From Bombyx mori (lineage: Eukaryota; Arthropoda; Insecta; Lepidoptera; Bombycidae), in assembly GCF_030269925.1 (NCBI RefSeq), contig NC_085131.1, positions 12,137,501 through 12,201,500 on the forward strand: DNA of 64,000 nucleotides, in the 5' to 3' direction. The notes under the pieces are model-generated. The model did no database searches. It had not been told where the DNA came from and saw only the letters and a program-made list of their open reading frames with translations. The stretch's first letter is position 1; each line of letters begins with the position of its first letter. Below are positions 10,986 to 22,593 of the stretch, piece after piece. The position numbers were made by a program, and so were the translations under genes.

Positions 10986-11134
10986 TTTGTTTCGCCGGTT
11001 CTTCTCAGGACTGTGGCTTTTTTTGGAACCGGTGGTAGAGTTAACATTGTTATTTATATTTTGACATTCAACAAGTGTGTCATACTGACACCTAAGTTGA
11101 AATAAATGCTTTTGAATTTGAATTTGAATAAAAA
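10986..11134 (+). mobile_element. Non-LTR retrotransposon 3' end with TTTGAA-repeat tail
   Basis: CGCCGGTTCTTCTCAGGACT, GGAACCGGTGGTAGAGTTAA and TTTTGACATTCAACAAGTG lead to TTTGAATTTGAATTTGAATA and an A-run. This is a 3' untranslated end typical of lepidopteran non-LTR elements with short-repeat tails. Confidence 0.55.
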
Positions 11135-11256
11135 AAACTTATCTGATTTGTGAATTTCTTTTGAAATGTAACAAATGCAATGAGAGTGATTAGTCTCTCT
11201 TAAGTTATTAAGCATAGAGTTAATATTTGTCACGAAAGTGGATCTAGTAATCAAGA

Positions 11257-11696
11257 GTCGTCGTGGCCTAAAGGATAAGACGTCCGGTGCATTCGTGTTA
11301 CAGCGATGCACTGGGTGTTCGAATCTCAGGCGGGTACCAATTTTTCTAATGAAATACGTACTCAACAAATGTTCACGATTGACCTCCACGGTGAAGGAAT
11401 AGCATCGTGTAATAAAAATGAAAGCCGCAAAATTATAATTTGCGTAATAGCTGGTGGTAGGACCTCTTGTGAGTCCGCACGGGTGGATACCACCACCCTG
11501 CCTGTTTCTGCCGTGAAGCAGTAATGCATTTCGGTGTGTAGGGTGGGGCAGCCGTTGTAACTATACTTGAGACCATATAACTTATATCTCATGGTGGGTG
11601 GCGCATTTACGTTGTGAATGTCTATGGGTTCCAGTAACCACTTAACATCAGGTGGGCTGTAAGACCGTCCACCGATCTAAGCAATAAATAAAAAAA
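11257..11696 (+). mobile_element. Bm1 SINE, full length
   Basis: The tRNA-like head starts GTCGTCGTGGCCTAAAGGAT, with B-box-like GTGTTCGAATCTC at about 11316. The body includes TTGACCTCCACGGTGAAGGA and the TGGTGGTAGGACCTCTTGTG block. It ends GATCTAAGCAATAAATAAAAA. A 72-codon frame inside it is not a gene. Confidence 0.9.
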
Positions 11697-12348
11697 CTAA
11701 GCATTGAAATATATATCATACTTGTTACTCTTTGGAACTAAGGCATAAATATCGAAAAAAAAAAGCAGGACTGAATGAAAATTTCGTTCCGACTCTAGAA
11801 TCAGTGCAGCGGACTTGGACGTTTTTATGGATTCAATTTTGCCGTCCAAATTAGTTCGCGAAGTTGTATATGCGCTGTCTCTGTGATCCGAACTCTTTTT
11901 GATTAGTGATGAAACTATGAAATTGGAGAAGTTGTTACGCATTCAGGGGTTGCTTGAGTGCTTTTGTAGTGCTTTTGTTGAGAAGTAAGCTAATAAATAT
12001 CTGCAAATTCGAAATCAATTGATCCGATCTCAAGTATTTATATTAGGTTTCGTTATTTCCACGAATTATTTAAAATATTTGAACGAAAATCGAGAATTAA
12101 TTTCGTCTTATATTCGATATTCTATTCTATTTTCTATTCTTCTATTGATTTTATGTCAGCAACGCAATATTTATACGAAAATTTTTCTTGGTGAAAATAA
12201 TGATTGAAACATATTTACAAATTTGTATTGAGTTTATTAATGGATGTGACGTTTAAGCCAGAATGCATGACTGTTATGACTGTTTTCCAATATTCAGGGC
12301 TACAATACACGCCTGGACTTTGCAAGTTTTACCGTCATTTAATACGTG
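11697..12348. other. No recognisable gene
   Basis: Open frames of 81 codons (minus, 11697-11942) and 62 codons (plus, 12019-12207) are AT-rich and match nothing I know. Confidence 0.3.
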
Positions 12349-12690
12349 TGCTCTGAGGAATTGTTCGAGATGATACCGTCATCTCGTTTTTACCATCGCA
12401 CTGCCCGTCACCGGAGTAGAGTTCATCCATACTACCTGGAGCCACCGCGGTCATCCACAGTGCGTTTCCAGGGGTATTTTTTGCCACGTTCCGGCTATGG
12501 AATGAGCTCCCCTCCACGGTGTTTTTTGAGCACTATGACATGTCCCTCTTCAAACGAGGCTTATGGAGAGTATTAAGCCTTAGACAGCGGCTTGGCTCTG
12601 CCTTTGGCATTGCTGAAGTCCATGGGCGACGGTAACGACTCACCATCAAGTGGGCCGCATGCTCGTCTGCCTACAAGGGCTTAAAAAAAA
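12349..12690 (+). pseudogene. Jockey/CR1-type reverse transcriptase C-terminus plus 3' end
   Basis: The frame opens CSEELFEMIPSSRFYHRTAR and, after a frame change, reads FRLWNELPSTVF and SLFKRGLWRVL, the usual C-terminal motif of jockey-like non-LTR reverse transcriptases. The 3' untranslated end (GGCAGCGGCTTGGCTCTGCC, GCTCGTCTGCCTACAAGG) closes with an A tail. The 5' truncation and frameshift make it a dead copy. A longer minus-strand copy lies at 39386-39950. Confidence 0.75.
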
Positions 12691-13224
12691 TGGTATCAGA
12701 GAATGCTTCTGTTTACTATGAATCTTCATCGCCTTTTTTTTCGACCCCAACTGGAAGCGGTTTGCCAGTGCTGTCATAAACCATCAGAAAACATTACATA
12801 GATTCCGTATTATTAATAGTATTGACATAAAAAAATAGCTCAATAAGTATCTTAATTTCCGGTACACGATTCACGCAACTAAAACACCACGGCCAAAATA
12901 AATAACTCAGAAATAACCCTTATATTATGTATAAAGAAAGCAAAAACGAACCGCCACAGTACATTTGCGTCGAAGTCAGTGTTCAGTTGAATTGCGACAG
13001 TCGCCTGGCCAAATGCCAACGGCATAATGCACGGCGCATTCCGCGCCCGTAATCTGCGACAAATTGGTCACCGAATGACGTGAGTTAGGCCATCATTTCG
13101 TGTCTGACTCCTTCACAACTTTGTGTTTGGTGACTCCGTTTCTAATCCCTGTACAAATAAATTCAAAGAATGTTTTTAATGGACATATTTAGAAAAGATC
13201 ATAGTAGAATGGGTATGTAGATGA
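12691..13224. other. Mostly featureless; contains one short open frame
   Basis: GC content rises at about 12950-13120, where the small frame at 12927-13052 lies. Confidence 0.4.
12927..13052 (+). CDS. Candidate small ORF, 41 aa, unrecognised
   Basis: ATG at 12927 opens a frame to TAA at 13050. It begins MYKESKNEPPQYICVEVSVQ, has three cysteines and a basic end RRIPRP. Composition is more gene-like than its surroundings. There is no family match, no splice evidence and a poor start context, so a chance frame is the main alternative. Confidence 0.15.
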   Translation: MYKESKNEPPQYICVEVSVQLNCDSRLAKCQRHNARRIPRP

Positions 13225-13560
13225 TATATCGTCGCCCGTAACATATTGTCTTGTCGGATCCCCGGATCCACTCTCGGTACTTTTAGGCTTTTCACTGTCC
13301 TCGTTGAACTCGTCGGATACGACGAAGAATTCCAAGAGTAAACTGACCCAAAGACACAGCCCACTGTGTTTCTCGCCGGATCTTTTCAGTGAGTCGCGAT
13401 TTCGATACGATAGTGGATTCTGCAAAGCACTGCTCTTGTTTGCCAACGCTAGCCGCGTTGGCAAATCCTCTTAGGTTGAGCCCGTGAGCTCACCTACTCG
13501 TCCAGGCGTACCTGGAAAAGCCCCCTGGGCTACCAGCGTATGGGTAGGGGAAAATAATCC
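13225..13560 (+). mobile_element. Interspersed repeat F (subfamily 2), probable LINE 3' part
   Basis: TTGTCGGATCC, GTTTCTCGCCGGATCTTTTC, AGTGAGTCGCGATTTCGAT, GTGGATTCTGCAAAGCACTG and GTGAGCTCACCTACTCGTCC recur in this order at 31978-32175 and 51490-51990. Related copies with a different 3' end (33045, 26184, 38971) carry an A tail, which suggests a retroelement. Confidence 0.55.
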
Positions 13561-13703
13561 TAGTCAGGACTCTGCAACTATGTTAAGGTAAGCAACTATG
13601 TTAAGGTTAAACTTAAAACTGGTGATCGTAATTAAATGCGTAAATTTTGTGTCTGCGTTGATCTTGAGGAATTTCTTTTTCTGGATTAAATTCGATGTAG
13701 ATC

Positions 13704-14012
13704 ATGTTTATTAAATCAGCTGATTGCCACCGCATTGATGCCTTCGAGATGTGGTGCTGGAGGAAGATGCTACGAATCCCGTGGACAGCATATCGGACTA
13801 ACGCATCTATATTAAGACAGCTCAATATCCAAAGTAGACTCTCTACCATATGCCTCAAGAGGATATTTGAGCGTCCGAGGTCCGATCAAATCCGCATCAC
13901 TCTGGATACGACAGTCTACGATGCCATACACACCGTCTAGAACAGGGGAAAATGGCGAAACATCATCCAAAGAAGGACAATGGGAGGAGATGGTCACGAA
14001 CCTCAGACATGA
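13704..14012 (+). pseudogene. RTE-type reverse transcriptase C-terminal fragment
   Basis: The frame reads CHRIDAFEMWCWRKMLRIPW and TNASILRQLNIQSRLSTICL, the well-known C-terminal region of RTE-clade non-LTR reverse transcriptases. It then jumps directly to SDQIRITLDTTVYDAIHTV, so a segment with the FGH and GRSPTRW motifs appears deleted. An in-frame TAG at 13938 is followed, still in frame, by KWRNIIQRR and HEPQT and a TGA. The ending parallels 61215-61397. Confidence 0.8.
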
Positions 14013-14198
14013 GGAATGCGACTAAGGGAGGCGAAGGATCATGCTTACCATAAAAATGTGTTATCACTGGCAGTACACCGGCATGCAAATATATATATTC
14101 AACACCGTAGGATTCTTATCCTGACTTAATCTTTTAAGTGGTCCTAATTTAACATGCTAGATTTGACTCAAACAAAGATACGAGCACAAATATTGAAA

Positions 14199-14442
14199 TT
14201 AAATATTAAAATTATAATTTGTGTAATTACTGGTGGTAGTACGTCTTGTGAGTCCGCATGGGTAAGTACCACCACCCTGCCTATTTCTGCCGTGAAGCAG
14301 TAATGTGTTTCGGTTTGAAAGGTGGGGCAGCCGTTGTACTTTAAAAACTGAGACCTTAGAACTCATATCTCAAGGTAGGTGGTGGCATTTACGTTGTAGA
14401 TGTCTATGGGCTCCAGTAATCACTCACCTATGCATTAAAAAA
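14199..14442 (+). mobile_element. Bm1 SINE, 5'-truncated
   Basis: TTATAATTTGTGTAATTACT, TGGTGGTAGTACGTCTTGTG, the body with a short change at AAAAACTGAG, then a curtailed tail GCATTAAAAAAC. Confidence 0.85.
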
Positions 14443-14558
14443 CAATTTAGCACTATTAATGCAGTAATGCTTGAAGCCAATTGATACCTAAATCTAAGTC
14501 TTAAACTGGGTGGCGGTATTTACGGTATAATATTACTTAACAACAGTTCGAAATTGGA

Positions 14559-14662
14559 GTTTTTTTTTATTGCTTTGTATTACGGCGTAAATGCACCACC
14601 CACCTTGAGATATAAGTTCTTAGGTCTCAAGTATAGTTATAACGGCTTAACACCCTTCAAAT
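14559..14662 (-). mobile_element. Bm1 SINE fragment, internally deleted
   Basis: T-run and TATTGCTTTG join to GTAAATGCACCACCCACCTT and the GTATAGTTATAACGGCT block, so the GGTGGACGAG..CATAGACATC part is missing. Confidence 0.75.
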
Positions 14663-15123
14663 TCACCCACAATGTGTTTCTAGACGACAAGATTTTCGAG
14701 GTACCTACAAAGCAGCTCCGATGCCAAAAATACAAGAACGAAAAGCAAAATCATTTTCCCTATCCTCTTAATCAATTATCAGGCACCTAATAGATTGCCT
14801 GTTGGATTAACCGTTTTCTGATTACGTTGCATCTCAAGGGACACATAGAAGAGAGCAAATACGCACATATCTTAATTTATTGGCAACGAGATCACGAGAT
14901 GTCTATTCTAGTTAAGGGCTTCAAGATTATTTATTGGAGGAGCATTTTTGTACAACATTTTAATCATGGAGTTCTATTACAGTTGCACGAAGCCATTTTT
15001 TCTCAGTTTACACTCGTAGTTAGAGGTTGCAAGTTGGCTACTAATTGTCACCCAATTTTTGGCCGTGTGGTCTGGTATAGCAAAATCTGTCCTTGTAATA
15101 TCGTAAAAATTGACTAAAATATC
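14663..15123. other. Unrecognised stretch with a 96-codon open frame (14827-15117, plus)
   Basis: The frame has ordinary residue composition (IYWQRDHEMSILVKG, GCKLATNCHPIFGRVVWY) but matches no family I know. It may be a transposon remnant or chance. Confidence 0.25.
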
Positions 15124-15380
15124 CAAATAAATAAATATTTACTAACAATCACGCCACGTTAACTGGTCCCGTGATAAGTTCGGAAAGAACTTGTGTTACA
15201 GGTACCAGATAACGGATATAAATATAAGATTTTTATTATACACATACATATATTTAATATACATCCATAACCCTGGAAAAGACATTTATATTTATCATAC
15301 AAATATCTTCCCTTGGCGGGATTCGAGCCCGCGACCCCCTTGTGTAGTGACCATGTCACTTACTACTACACCAGACGACC
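15124..15380 (-). mobile_element. Second tRNA-headed SINE, copy 1
   Basis: On the minus strand it begins GGTCGTCTGGTGTAGTAGTA (A box) with GGCTCGAATCCCGCCAAGGG (B box), then a body with CCAGGGTTATGGATGT and GGTACCTGTAACACAAGTTC, and an ATTTATTTATT tail. Two relatives lie at 36474 and 49291. As the tRNA part is an element head, it is not a tRNA gene. Confidence 0.8.
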
Positions 15381-15910
15381 AATGGAGAAAGGGTAGCAGT
15401 ATTTACTGAGTATTATACATTAATGTGAACTGAAGTTCTTCCAGCCAATTATGGCATAAATAAAATTGATATTATCAAAGGTACGGCTAATTTTCTGTCT
15501 ATCGCTGTATTGTACTATCTGACCACCTCATCTTTTTATCATCAGCTGCAAAACATTCACGTGTTTCTCACGCATCGATTACATGTATAAGTTTGGACGC
15601 AAAATGGTTTATTTCTAAAACAAATACTAAAACACCTCAAGACTTTGACTGATCCTGAACGCAGTGAGCCACCTTGAGACATGCATACAATGTTTTAAAT
15701 GTCATTAAAAACGATTGAACATCAAGTAGGATGTGAGAAAATTTAAAAAAACAGCGCTTTTATTATGGAGTAGTCAAACCCGACCGCGTTGTAGGCGCGA
15801 TTCTTGATTGAACTCTGATCCTGTCGCTACCAAACTTCACAGGATGACACGCTATGGAAATCTAAAGATTTATTCACATACATATGTAATAGATACCGTG
15901 TCACGCAGAG
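15381..15910. other. No recognisable gene
   Basis: AT-rich, nothing recognised. Confidence 0.3.
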
Positions 15911-16162
15911 TTTTTTTTTTTATTGCTTAGATGGGTGGACGAGCTCACAACCCACCTGGTGTTAAGTGGTTACTGGAGCCCATAGACATCTACAACGTAA
16001 ATGCGTCACCCACCTTGAGATATAAGTTCTAAGGTCTCAGTATAGTTACAACGGCTGCCCCAGCCTTTAAACCGAAACGCATTAGATACTGCTTCACGGC
16101 AGAAATAGACAGGGTAGTGGTACCTACCCATGCGGACTCACAAGAGGTCCTACCACCAGTAA
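15911..16162 (-). mobile_element. Bm1 SINE, short form
   Basis: T-run, TATTGCTTAGATGGGTGGAC, whole 3' body, ending at the shared boundary ACCACCAGTAA. Confidence 0.9.
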
Positions 16163-16590
16163 CCAGTGAAGTCAGGACATGATTACTCATTACTAGCTTG
16201 TAACAATTTATTCACATCCTTAATGACATTCGTGGCGCTTACGTTCAAACCACTAGATTCTTTGTGCCTTCATGTTCCGTTTCTTTTAATTCTTGTAAAA
16301 GTGAATTTTCCTTTAATCTCCATTTTAAAATTCGCAAATGTCCCCTGCGGCTCTATTAGAAAAAAGGTCGATTTTGCAATTCGCCAATTCGTTATTTAAA
16401 TTACGAAGACTGTCCGATTCCTTTTCCTTTAGGAAGAATACGAAATGTACTATCCGAGGAAATAAGTCTTTCAGATTGTTCTTTATAGATTGACTATATT
16501 AACTGTAATTAAATCTACTGATACGTAATATCCAAGTGGAACTAGAGAATCTAATGCAAAATTAATTTTAATTCTCTTAGTTTTTTTTTT
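16163..16590. other. No recognisable gene
   Basis: A 77-codon frame begins at the Bm1 edge and has no known match. Confidence 0.3.
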
Positions 16591-16949
16591 AAGCTATTGC
16601 ATAGCGGGCCTTGAGCGCGGCGACCGAATCATCAAATTCCGTAACGAAAAAAACCTAACACCCCTCACTCCGCCTACCATGTAGCTCGCGTTCAACACAT
16701 TCACACGTTGGGCTTGTGTAGTGTTTGTGAATAAGCGCGTGGCGTGACGTCACACTGCATGCGCATCATGAAAAGACTGCCCATCTCTCTCTCGCGTGGT
16801 CTAGCTTATGAGTATGAAGGGGACAGTTAAGGTTTTGCTTTTTTTAATGTTTAATATAGCGTGGTCTTGTTTTATTATTGTTTTAATATTAAATTATCAT
16901 TGTCTAATTATAATTGCATAAGTTGAAAAAAAATGCTATGCAATAGCTT
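16591..16949. mobile_element. MITE with AAGCTATTGCAT terminal inverted repeats, copy 2
   Basis: Ends AAGCTATTGCATA and TATGCAATAGCTT are inverted repeats. The interior follows the 10184-10556 copy throughout. TACC follows the right end in both copies. Confidence 0.8.
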
Positions 16950-17695
16950 TACCGCGGCAATTCCCGAGTGCCACACGTTTTTTTTTGTTCAGATACGAGC
17001 TATTTTGATATGTGAAGTGGAAGACTCATCTTTGACTCCAAGTCTCATGATAGATTTGGTGGTGTGATAAAGTGATTACCGTAAACCATGAACACCAACG
17101 TGATTGCCATTACGTAGCTTTGTAATGTGAGGCCAATTTTAATTGTTGTTTTAGAACAACTGTTTCACCCTTCAAACTGGAACGCATACCCGTGTCGCAG
17201 CAAAAAAAATGGGATAGCACTACGAGCTCACACTACGCCCTACCTCCACTAATGAGACCTCATAATCTGGTATTGCCAAATCAAAATACACGTACGTCTA
17301 ATTTCGAAACTTGGCCAACCGTACCCTTTTGGACGTGGAAGGCGACGTTCGCGACCCGCACGCTGCCAAAGCAATATCATTATTTCATAGCACCAAGATG
17401 GCTTCGGAAACGCTCCTCCATGTTTATTGTTAACTGTTTTTCTTTAAGATTGCTGTTTCGAATTTGGCAAGGAGACTTGAAGAGCTCCGAAATCATGTTT
17501 AGGGATGCGATGTTCGAATGCTAGTTGAATATCGATGTACGATCACGATAATGTGACCAGTGGCGATGGGTGCGCTGTTTAATTTTTGTAATTTTGATTT
17601 CGTCAAACACATTTGATTTCCAAGAACAGGAAAATTTGAATATATTTTAAAGAATGCGTTTGTCGTGAAAGAGGAGATGCGAAAGAAGTGTACGA
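16950..17695. other. Mostly featureless; degenerate Bm1 scrap near 17158-17205
   Basis: CACCCTTCAAACTGGAACGC resembles the Bm1 middle block in reverse. A 110-codon plus frame (17192-17524) partly overlaps it and is not recognised. Confidence 0.3.
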
Positions 17696-17942
17696 TTTTT
17701 TATTTATTGCTTAGATGGTTGGACGAGCTCACAGCCTACCTGGTGCTAAGTAGTTACTGGAGCGCATAAATATCTACAACGTAAATGCGCCTTCCAACTT
17801 GAGATATAAGTTCTAAGGTCTCAGTATAGTTACAACGGCTGCCCCACCCTTCAAACCGAAACGCATTACTGCTTCACGGCGGAAATAGGCAGGGCGGTGG
17901 TACCTACCCGTGCAGACTCACAAGAGGTCCTACCACCAGTAA
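17696..17942 (-). mobile_element. Bm1 SINE, short form, with target-site duplication
   Basis: Reverse Bm1 from the T-rich end to ACCACCAGTAA. ACGATT occurs on both sides (about 17692 and 17946), which fits a short target-site duplication. Confidence 0.9.
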
Positions 17943-19734
17943 ATGACGATTCCATGATTGCAGAAATAACGTATGTTAGACCTGAATAAAAAGAGGTCAA
18001 GCTGCGCCGACCCTACATAGTGTGGTAAGAGCAAGAAGGTTTAAAATCGGTATAAAAATATTTGGTCTATTGTCAGTGTTCAGGAAGAGAACACAGGGAA
18101 ACGTTTATGTAGACAATATGGAACATGCGTCCACATAATTCACTACTAAGTTTGATCGTAAATTGGCAAGGCTTTATTACATTTCAGTGAACGTTGGACA
18201 TCAGAAGGAGACTAGATTTATCGATAAATATTAACGTGTCCCATCCTTGACTTCGAACTGACTGTTCAGTGTTATTTCGTTTGTATTATTCTTATTCTTA
18301 TTATCGTGTGTACTATTTAAACTTTAATGTTTATAGGTCGCTGTTTTGATATTACTATCATTGAAATAAGTACCTCAGCTGTTTGTTGATTAGGTTCATT
18401 TGTGATCGCATTTCGTTTGTCTACGTTTCTGAATTTATAATCTTTAACTGTCATGACATTTTGGTACCGAGATTTTTGGATGTCCGAATTAGTTTCCTCA
18501 GTATGGTCGTGCAGCTCTGTGAAAAGTGAAGTTTAAATTCGTTCCAGTAATATTTTCGCTCCCAAATAAGGAGATTGTCGATTCTAATGTATTTTATGCC
18601 TGCAACCTCGGAACTTTTTTCTAGGTGATCCAATTTTAATGATTCTTTCTTTTATTTAAAATCTTGTACTGTTTATGTGGCTCCACTCAATTTTTATCAA
18701 GAGCTGACCTGTAGTTTTTCAGTTATCCTTAATAATGATGAAATTCCCATATAAATATGTTGAGCTTGGTTTTCTTTTTTGTTATAAATTTTAAACGCCT
18801 TACCTTATTTTTTAAAAAAGACCCCCAATGTAAAAGTTCTCTCAATTTTTCATTAAATGAAGTTTAATGCTGACACGATCTAAATTAATTGCCTCACAGT
18901 GAACTACAAAATGCGAGTAAGCTGACATCGTTTATTTTCCTTACGAAAACACGTTAGGAACACATAAGCCTTGCTCCTGACGGGTATCTTCGACAGATTA
19001 GTGACCGTCAAAGTTATGAGATAAAGCGATTTTAATTTTATTGTTTTACTAGACAAACAACATCTCAGCTTACATGGTTTTGACATGTTCGAGCGTATAG
19101 ATATGATAATGTAAATTTTGTCACATACATAGACATGTAGTACTCTCATTTGTATTTTTACTAATTATGTGGACTTGACGATCGCAGTATGCTCATGTAC
19201 TCAGAGAAACTGTACAGTGCTCAATAGATATGTTGGTGTTATTCTAAATACCTGAATAGTTATTTTATCAAAAATATCACGATTATCACAACACACAAGC
19301 TTACAACCACGAATGGTTTAGAATGTCGTGCAAATTTTTATTCCTAAATTATTGCTATATATTCATTTTGTTTTGTAGCAAAATAGGAATAACGCTAACA
19401 TATTGCTGTGGGTCGATGTTACGTTTATTTAGTCGAACTATTTCGCTTTGCCTGTGAATTCAGCAAGACCATTCAAAACGCTATAATCCGACATCTTGGA
19501 CCAAACTAAAAGACGTAATTTAATATTAATTATTTTGAAGAAAACGGTATTAATTGCAGCCGTTTACGGTATAATGTTCGCTTTTCTTACAATATAACGG
19601 ATAACCGACGAGTCGTCTAACAAGAGCTTTCCTTTGGTAATGTACGATGAAAGCACAAATTATATACAAATTTATTGTTTTGTTTTTGTTCCTACGGTGA
19701 GTCTAGAAGCTATGATTTTGCAAGCATTACTTTT
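17943..19734. other. Long AT-rich stretch without recognised features
   Basis: No repeat family or gene was recognised over about 1.8 kb; the small frames inside look accidental. Confidence 0.35.
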
Positions 19735-19890
19735 TGTTATTTTTTGTTGATTGCATAGATGGGTGGACGAGATCAGAGCCCACCTGGTGTTAAGTGGTTA
19801 CCGGAGCCCATAGACATCTACAACGTAAATGCCGCTGCTCCCTTGAGATATGAGCTCCAAGGTCTTAGTATCGTTATAGTTACAGTTGTG
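19735..19890 (-). mobile_element. Bm1 SINE, truncated
   Basis: TGATTGCATAGATGGGTGGA, the CATAGACATCTACAACGTAA word and a diverged AAGGTCTTAGTATCGTTATA, then the match ends. Confidence 0.8.
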
Positions 19891-20044
19891 AGCGACCTCA
19901 GATAACTAGCTAGTTTCTGTTGTGCATTGCCGCCTTCTGTTGCAAAGATAACGTGTTTTCTCTTGTGTAGAAAAGACGACCTCTACGAATGAACTCATGT
20001 CTCAAGGTATTAATAATATAGTCTGTGTATAGATCGTGTGTTTA

Positions 20045-20334
20045 TCTATATATATAAAAATGAATTGCTGTTCGTTAGTCTCGCTAAAACTCGAGAACGG
20101 CTGGACCGATTTGGCTAATTTTGGTCTTGAATTATTTGTGGAAGTCCAGAAAAGGTTTGAACGGTAGATAAATATGAAAATGCTCGGAATTAACTAAAAA
20201 AAACAACGTTGCTTTCCCTTTGATGTATCGCCCGTCGGACGGATTCCTTTTGTTTGTTTCAAGTTTATTTTATACAAAATTTTATGTATTTTATTTATCG
20301 ATTGAGGCACTACGAAGTCTGCCGGGTCAGCTAG
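20045..20334 (+). mobile_element. CTAG-ended Helitron-like element, family C
   Basis: Starts TCTATATATATAAAAATGAA, contains GTTCGTTAGTCTCGCTAAAA and GGCTGGACCGATTTGGC, and ends GCACTACGAAGTCTGCCGGG then TCAGCTAG. Three reverse copies lie at 28367, 40635 and 45545. Frames inside are not genes. Confidence 0.75.
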
Positions 20335-20742
20335 TCGAAAATAAAAATAAATCTAAGGGTGAACGAACTCTTCCACAACTCGATCGAAACTTCGTAATGA
20401 CTTCTTTCATAAGTAAATATAAGTCTCATTCAACGGTTGGAGTTGAGACAATCACGACCTGTCCCAGAGTTTCATTGCTTTTTCATAGTATTACAAAGAG
20501 AATTAATTCCGAGTTCTCGCGCACTAGTTGGACGAGTTTTAGCGTCTCCTTTCCCAGTATTACTGTATCGGTTTAACTTTTCGAATTTCTTATTAAGTTC
20601 CTTTATTTTATTTTTTTGCTGGTATTACAGAGAAATGTAAGCGGGAGACGGGCGATTGTGAATAGGGACGAATGTACTTATAATACTTTGATCTAGAGTG
20701 TGCGAATTGTCAAATTAATAAAAGTTTTTTTTTTCAATTCGG
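20335..20742. other. No recognisable gene
   Basis: No feature recognised. Confidence 0.3.
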
Positions 20743-21091
20743 AGTCCTCGTGGCCTAAAGGATAAGACGTCCGGTGCATTCGTATCAAACGATGCGACTG
20801 TATCGGTGTTCGAATCCCGCAGGCGGTACCAATTTTTCTAATGAAATACGTACTTATTAAATGTTCACGATTGACTTCCATGGTGAAGGAATAACATAGT
20901 GCAATAAAAATCAAATCCCCAAATTTATAATTTGCGTAATTACTGGTGGTAGAACGTCTTGTGAGTTCGCACAGTTTGTGAAGGGTGGGGCAGCCGTTGT
21001 ATTGTAAAGACTGAGATGAGATCTCATACCTCAAGCTGGGTGATGACAATTACATTGTAGATGTCCATGGGCTCCGGTAACCACTTAAAAA
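20743..21091 (+). mobile_element. Bm1 SINE with internal deletion
   Basis: The head GTCCTCGTGGCCTAAAGGAT and B-box-like GTGTTCGAATCCCGCAGG are kept. The segment between CTTGTGAGTTCGCAC and GTGAAGGGTGGGGCAGCC is deleted. The tail is lost after CCACTTAAAAAA. Confidence 0.85.
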
Positions 21092-21363
21092 ACCCAATGA
21101 AAATCATGTTGCGGTATTTAAATAAGACGTGGTAGGTTCGTTAATTGACCTCTTCAAGTCCTTTGTTTTTGCCAATAACTCGGTTTTTGTGTAGTGTGAT
21201 GTCATCATTGCTGACGTCACTATCGCTGTTGACATTGACAGGCGGCGCTGGAGCGGAAAAGAAAATTGCGCGTTCAGAATTTCTTCCGAGCTGTTTTCTT
21301 AGGCTGGTGGATTGTTATTTGTTCTACGTATTCGCGAGAAATTTTCACTCGGAATATATGTTT

Positions 21364-21606
21364 GTTTTTATTGCTATGATGGGTGGACGAGCTCACAGCC
21401 CACCTGGTGTTAAGTGGTCACTGGAGACAATAGACATATATAACGTAAATGCCGTCACCCACCTTGAGATATAAGTTCTAAGGTCTCAGTATAGCTACAA
21501 CGGCTGCTCCACCCTTCAAACCGAAACGTATTACTGCTTCACGGCAGAAATAGGCGGAGTGGTGGTACCTATCTGTGCGGACTCACAAGAGGTCCTACTA
21601 CCAGTA
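21364..21606 (-). mobile_element. Bm1 SINE, short form
   Basis: TTTTTATTGCTATGATGGGT through the body to CTACCAGTAA, the shared boundary. Confidence 0.88.
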
Positions 21607-22593
21607 AAAACAGGTTGTCTATTCTCACCTATTTCTAGCTAATATTGCGGATGTGAAGTAATCCACTAGAGTTCTAAGCATGTATGTGCCTATTACATAC
21701 CACCGGGACAACACGTCAAAAATAATAATAACAAAACGTCTAACATAAAAAGAGTATTTAAAATCATCGAAACTAGGGTTTCCTGTTTCCAATGATACAT
21801 AAAACACGGCCGCTGAATTGTAAGCTTGTGCGAAAGCTAGCGAAAAAAAAAAACACCAAAAGATTTATGCCTTAATTTTGACAGAGTTCAGTACGATCTG
21901 GGGGCGGCATAAATAAGTTATGAGATTTATCGTCAGCAGGGCGATTGGAAAGAAAGAAGAAAAAAATGGACAAGATTTGAGTCAGAAATGGGGTGCTATA
22001 TCAAATAGTTTTCACGGTATGTTTTTGAATGCTAATCAAAGGTTTTCTGTGTTTAAACTAATGATCATAGATAATACACATAAATTAATTATAGATAAGC
22101 AAGTCAAGCACTCAACATAAATGTTTACGGGCGTCAGCCACTAGATGGCTTCGCTTCGATTAATTTCTCATTGCTCCTGTAGATGGCAGTAACATATTAC
22201 CTATCCTACATTTTATTTTTAATGAAGAATTTTGTAAGTTTTCAGAAATTACAAATTGATAAAATTTGGTGAATTTGTCTATAACAAATAAAGACATGTA
22301 TGATTTTTATTTTTTTTTATTTTTTGTATTTAGTTATACCATAATTAAATACCTTAACTTTAACAACATATAAGTTTAGAGGCATCCACTACAAGATGTC
22401 GCTAGTTTCCATACAAAAAAATATGTCTTAAGTATGGTAGTTTAACGGTCCTGCTAATGATGATGAAGCTACCGTTCGTCGCTTTTTAAGAACAGCCACA
22501 ATAACATATGTAAATGTGTATCTTTGGATGTTTTGCTGCTCAGTCACGAAGAATTGACGCAACAGATTTCGGACAGTGATAGTTGATGACCTG
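21607..22593. other. No recognisable gene
   Basis: CTAGATGGCTTCGCTTCGAT near 22140 and TGTAGATGGCAGTAAC near 22180 resemble words near 55.0-55.2 kb, suggesting scraps of a dispersed repeat. Confidence 0.3.

Noticed and set aside
11257..11345. Apparent tRNA gene in GTCGTCGTGGCCTAAAGG..TTCGAATC sequences
   Set aside because: These are Bm1 heads repeated throughout the window, without a 3' CCA-type acceptor fold of their own.
20220..20576. Plus frame of 118 codons
   Set aside because: It spans the end of a Helitron copy and unrelated flank; composition is not protein-like.
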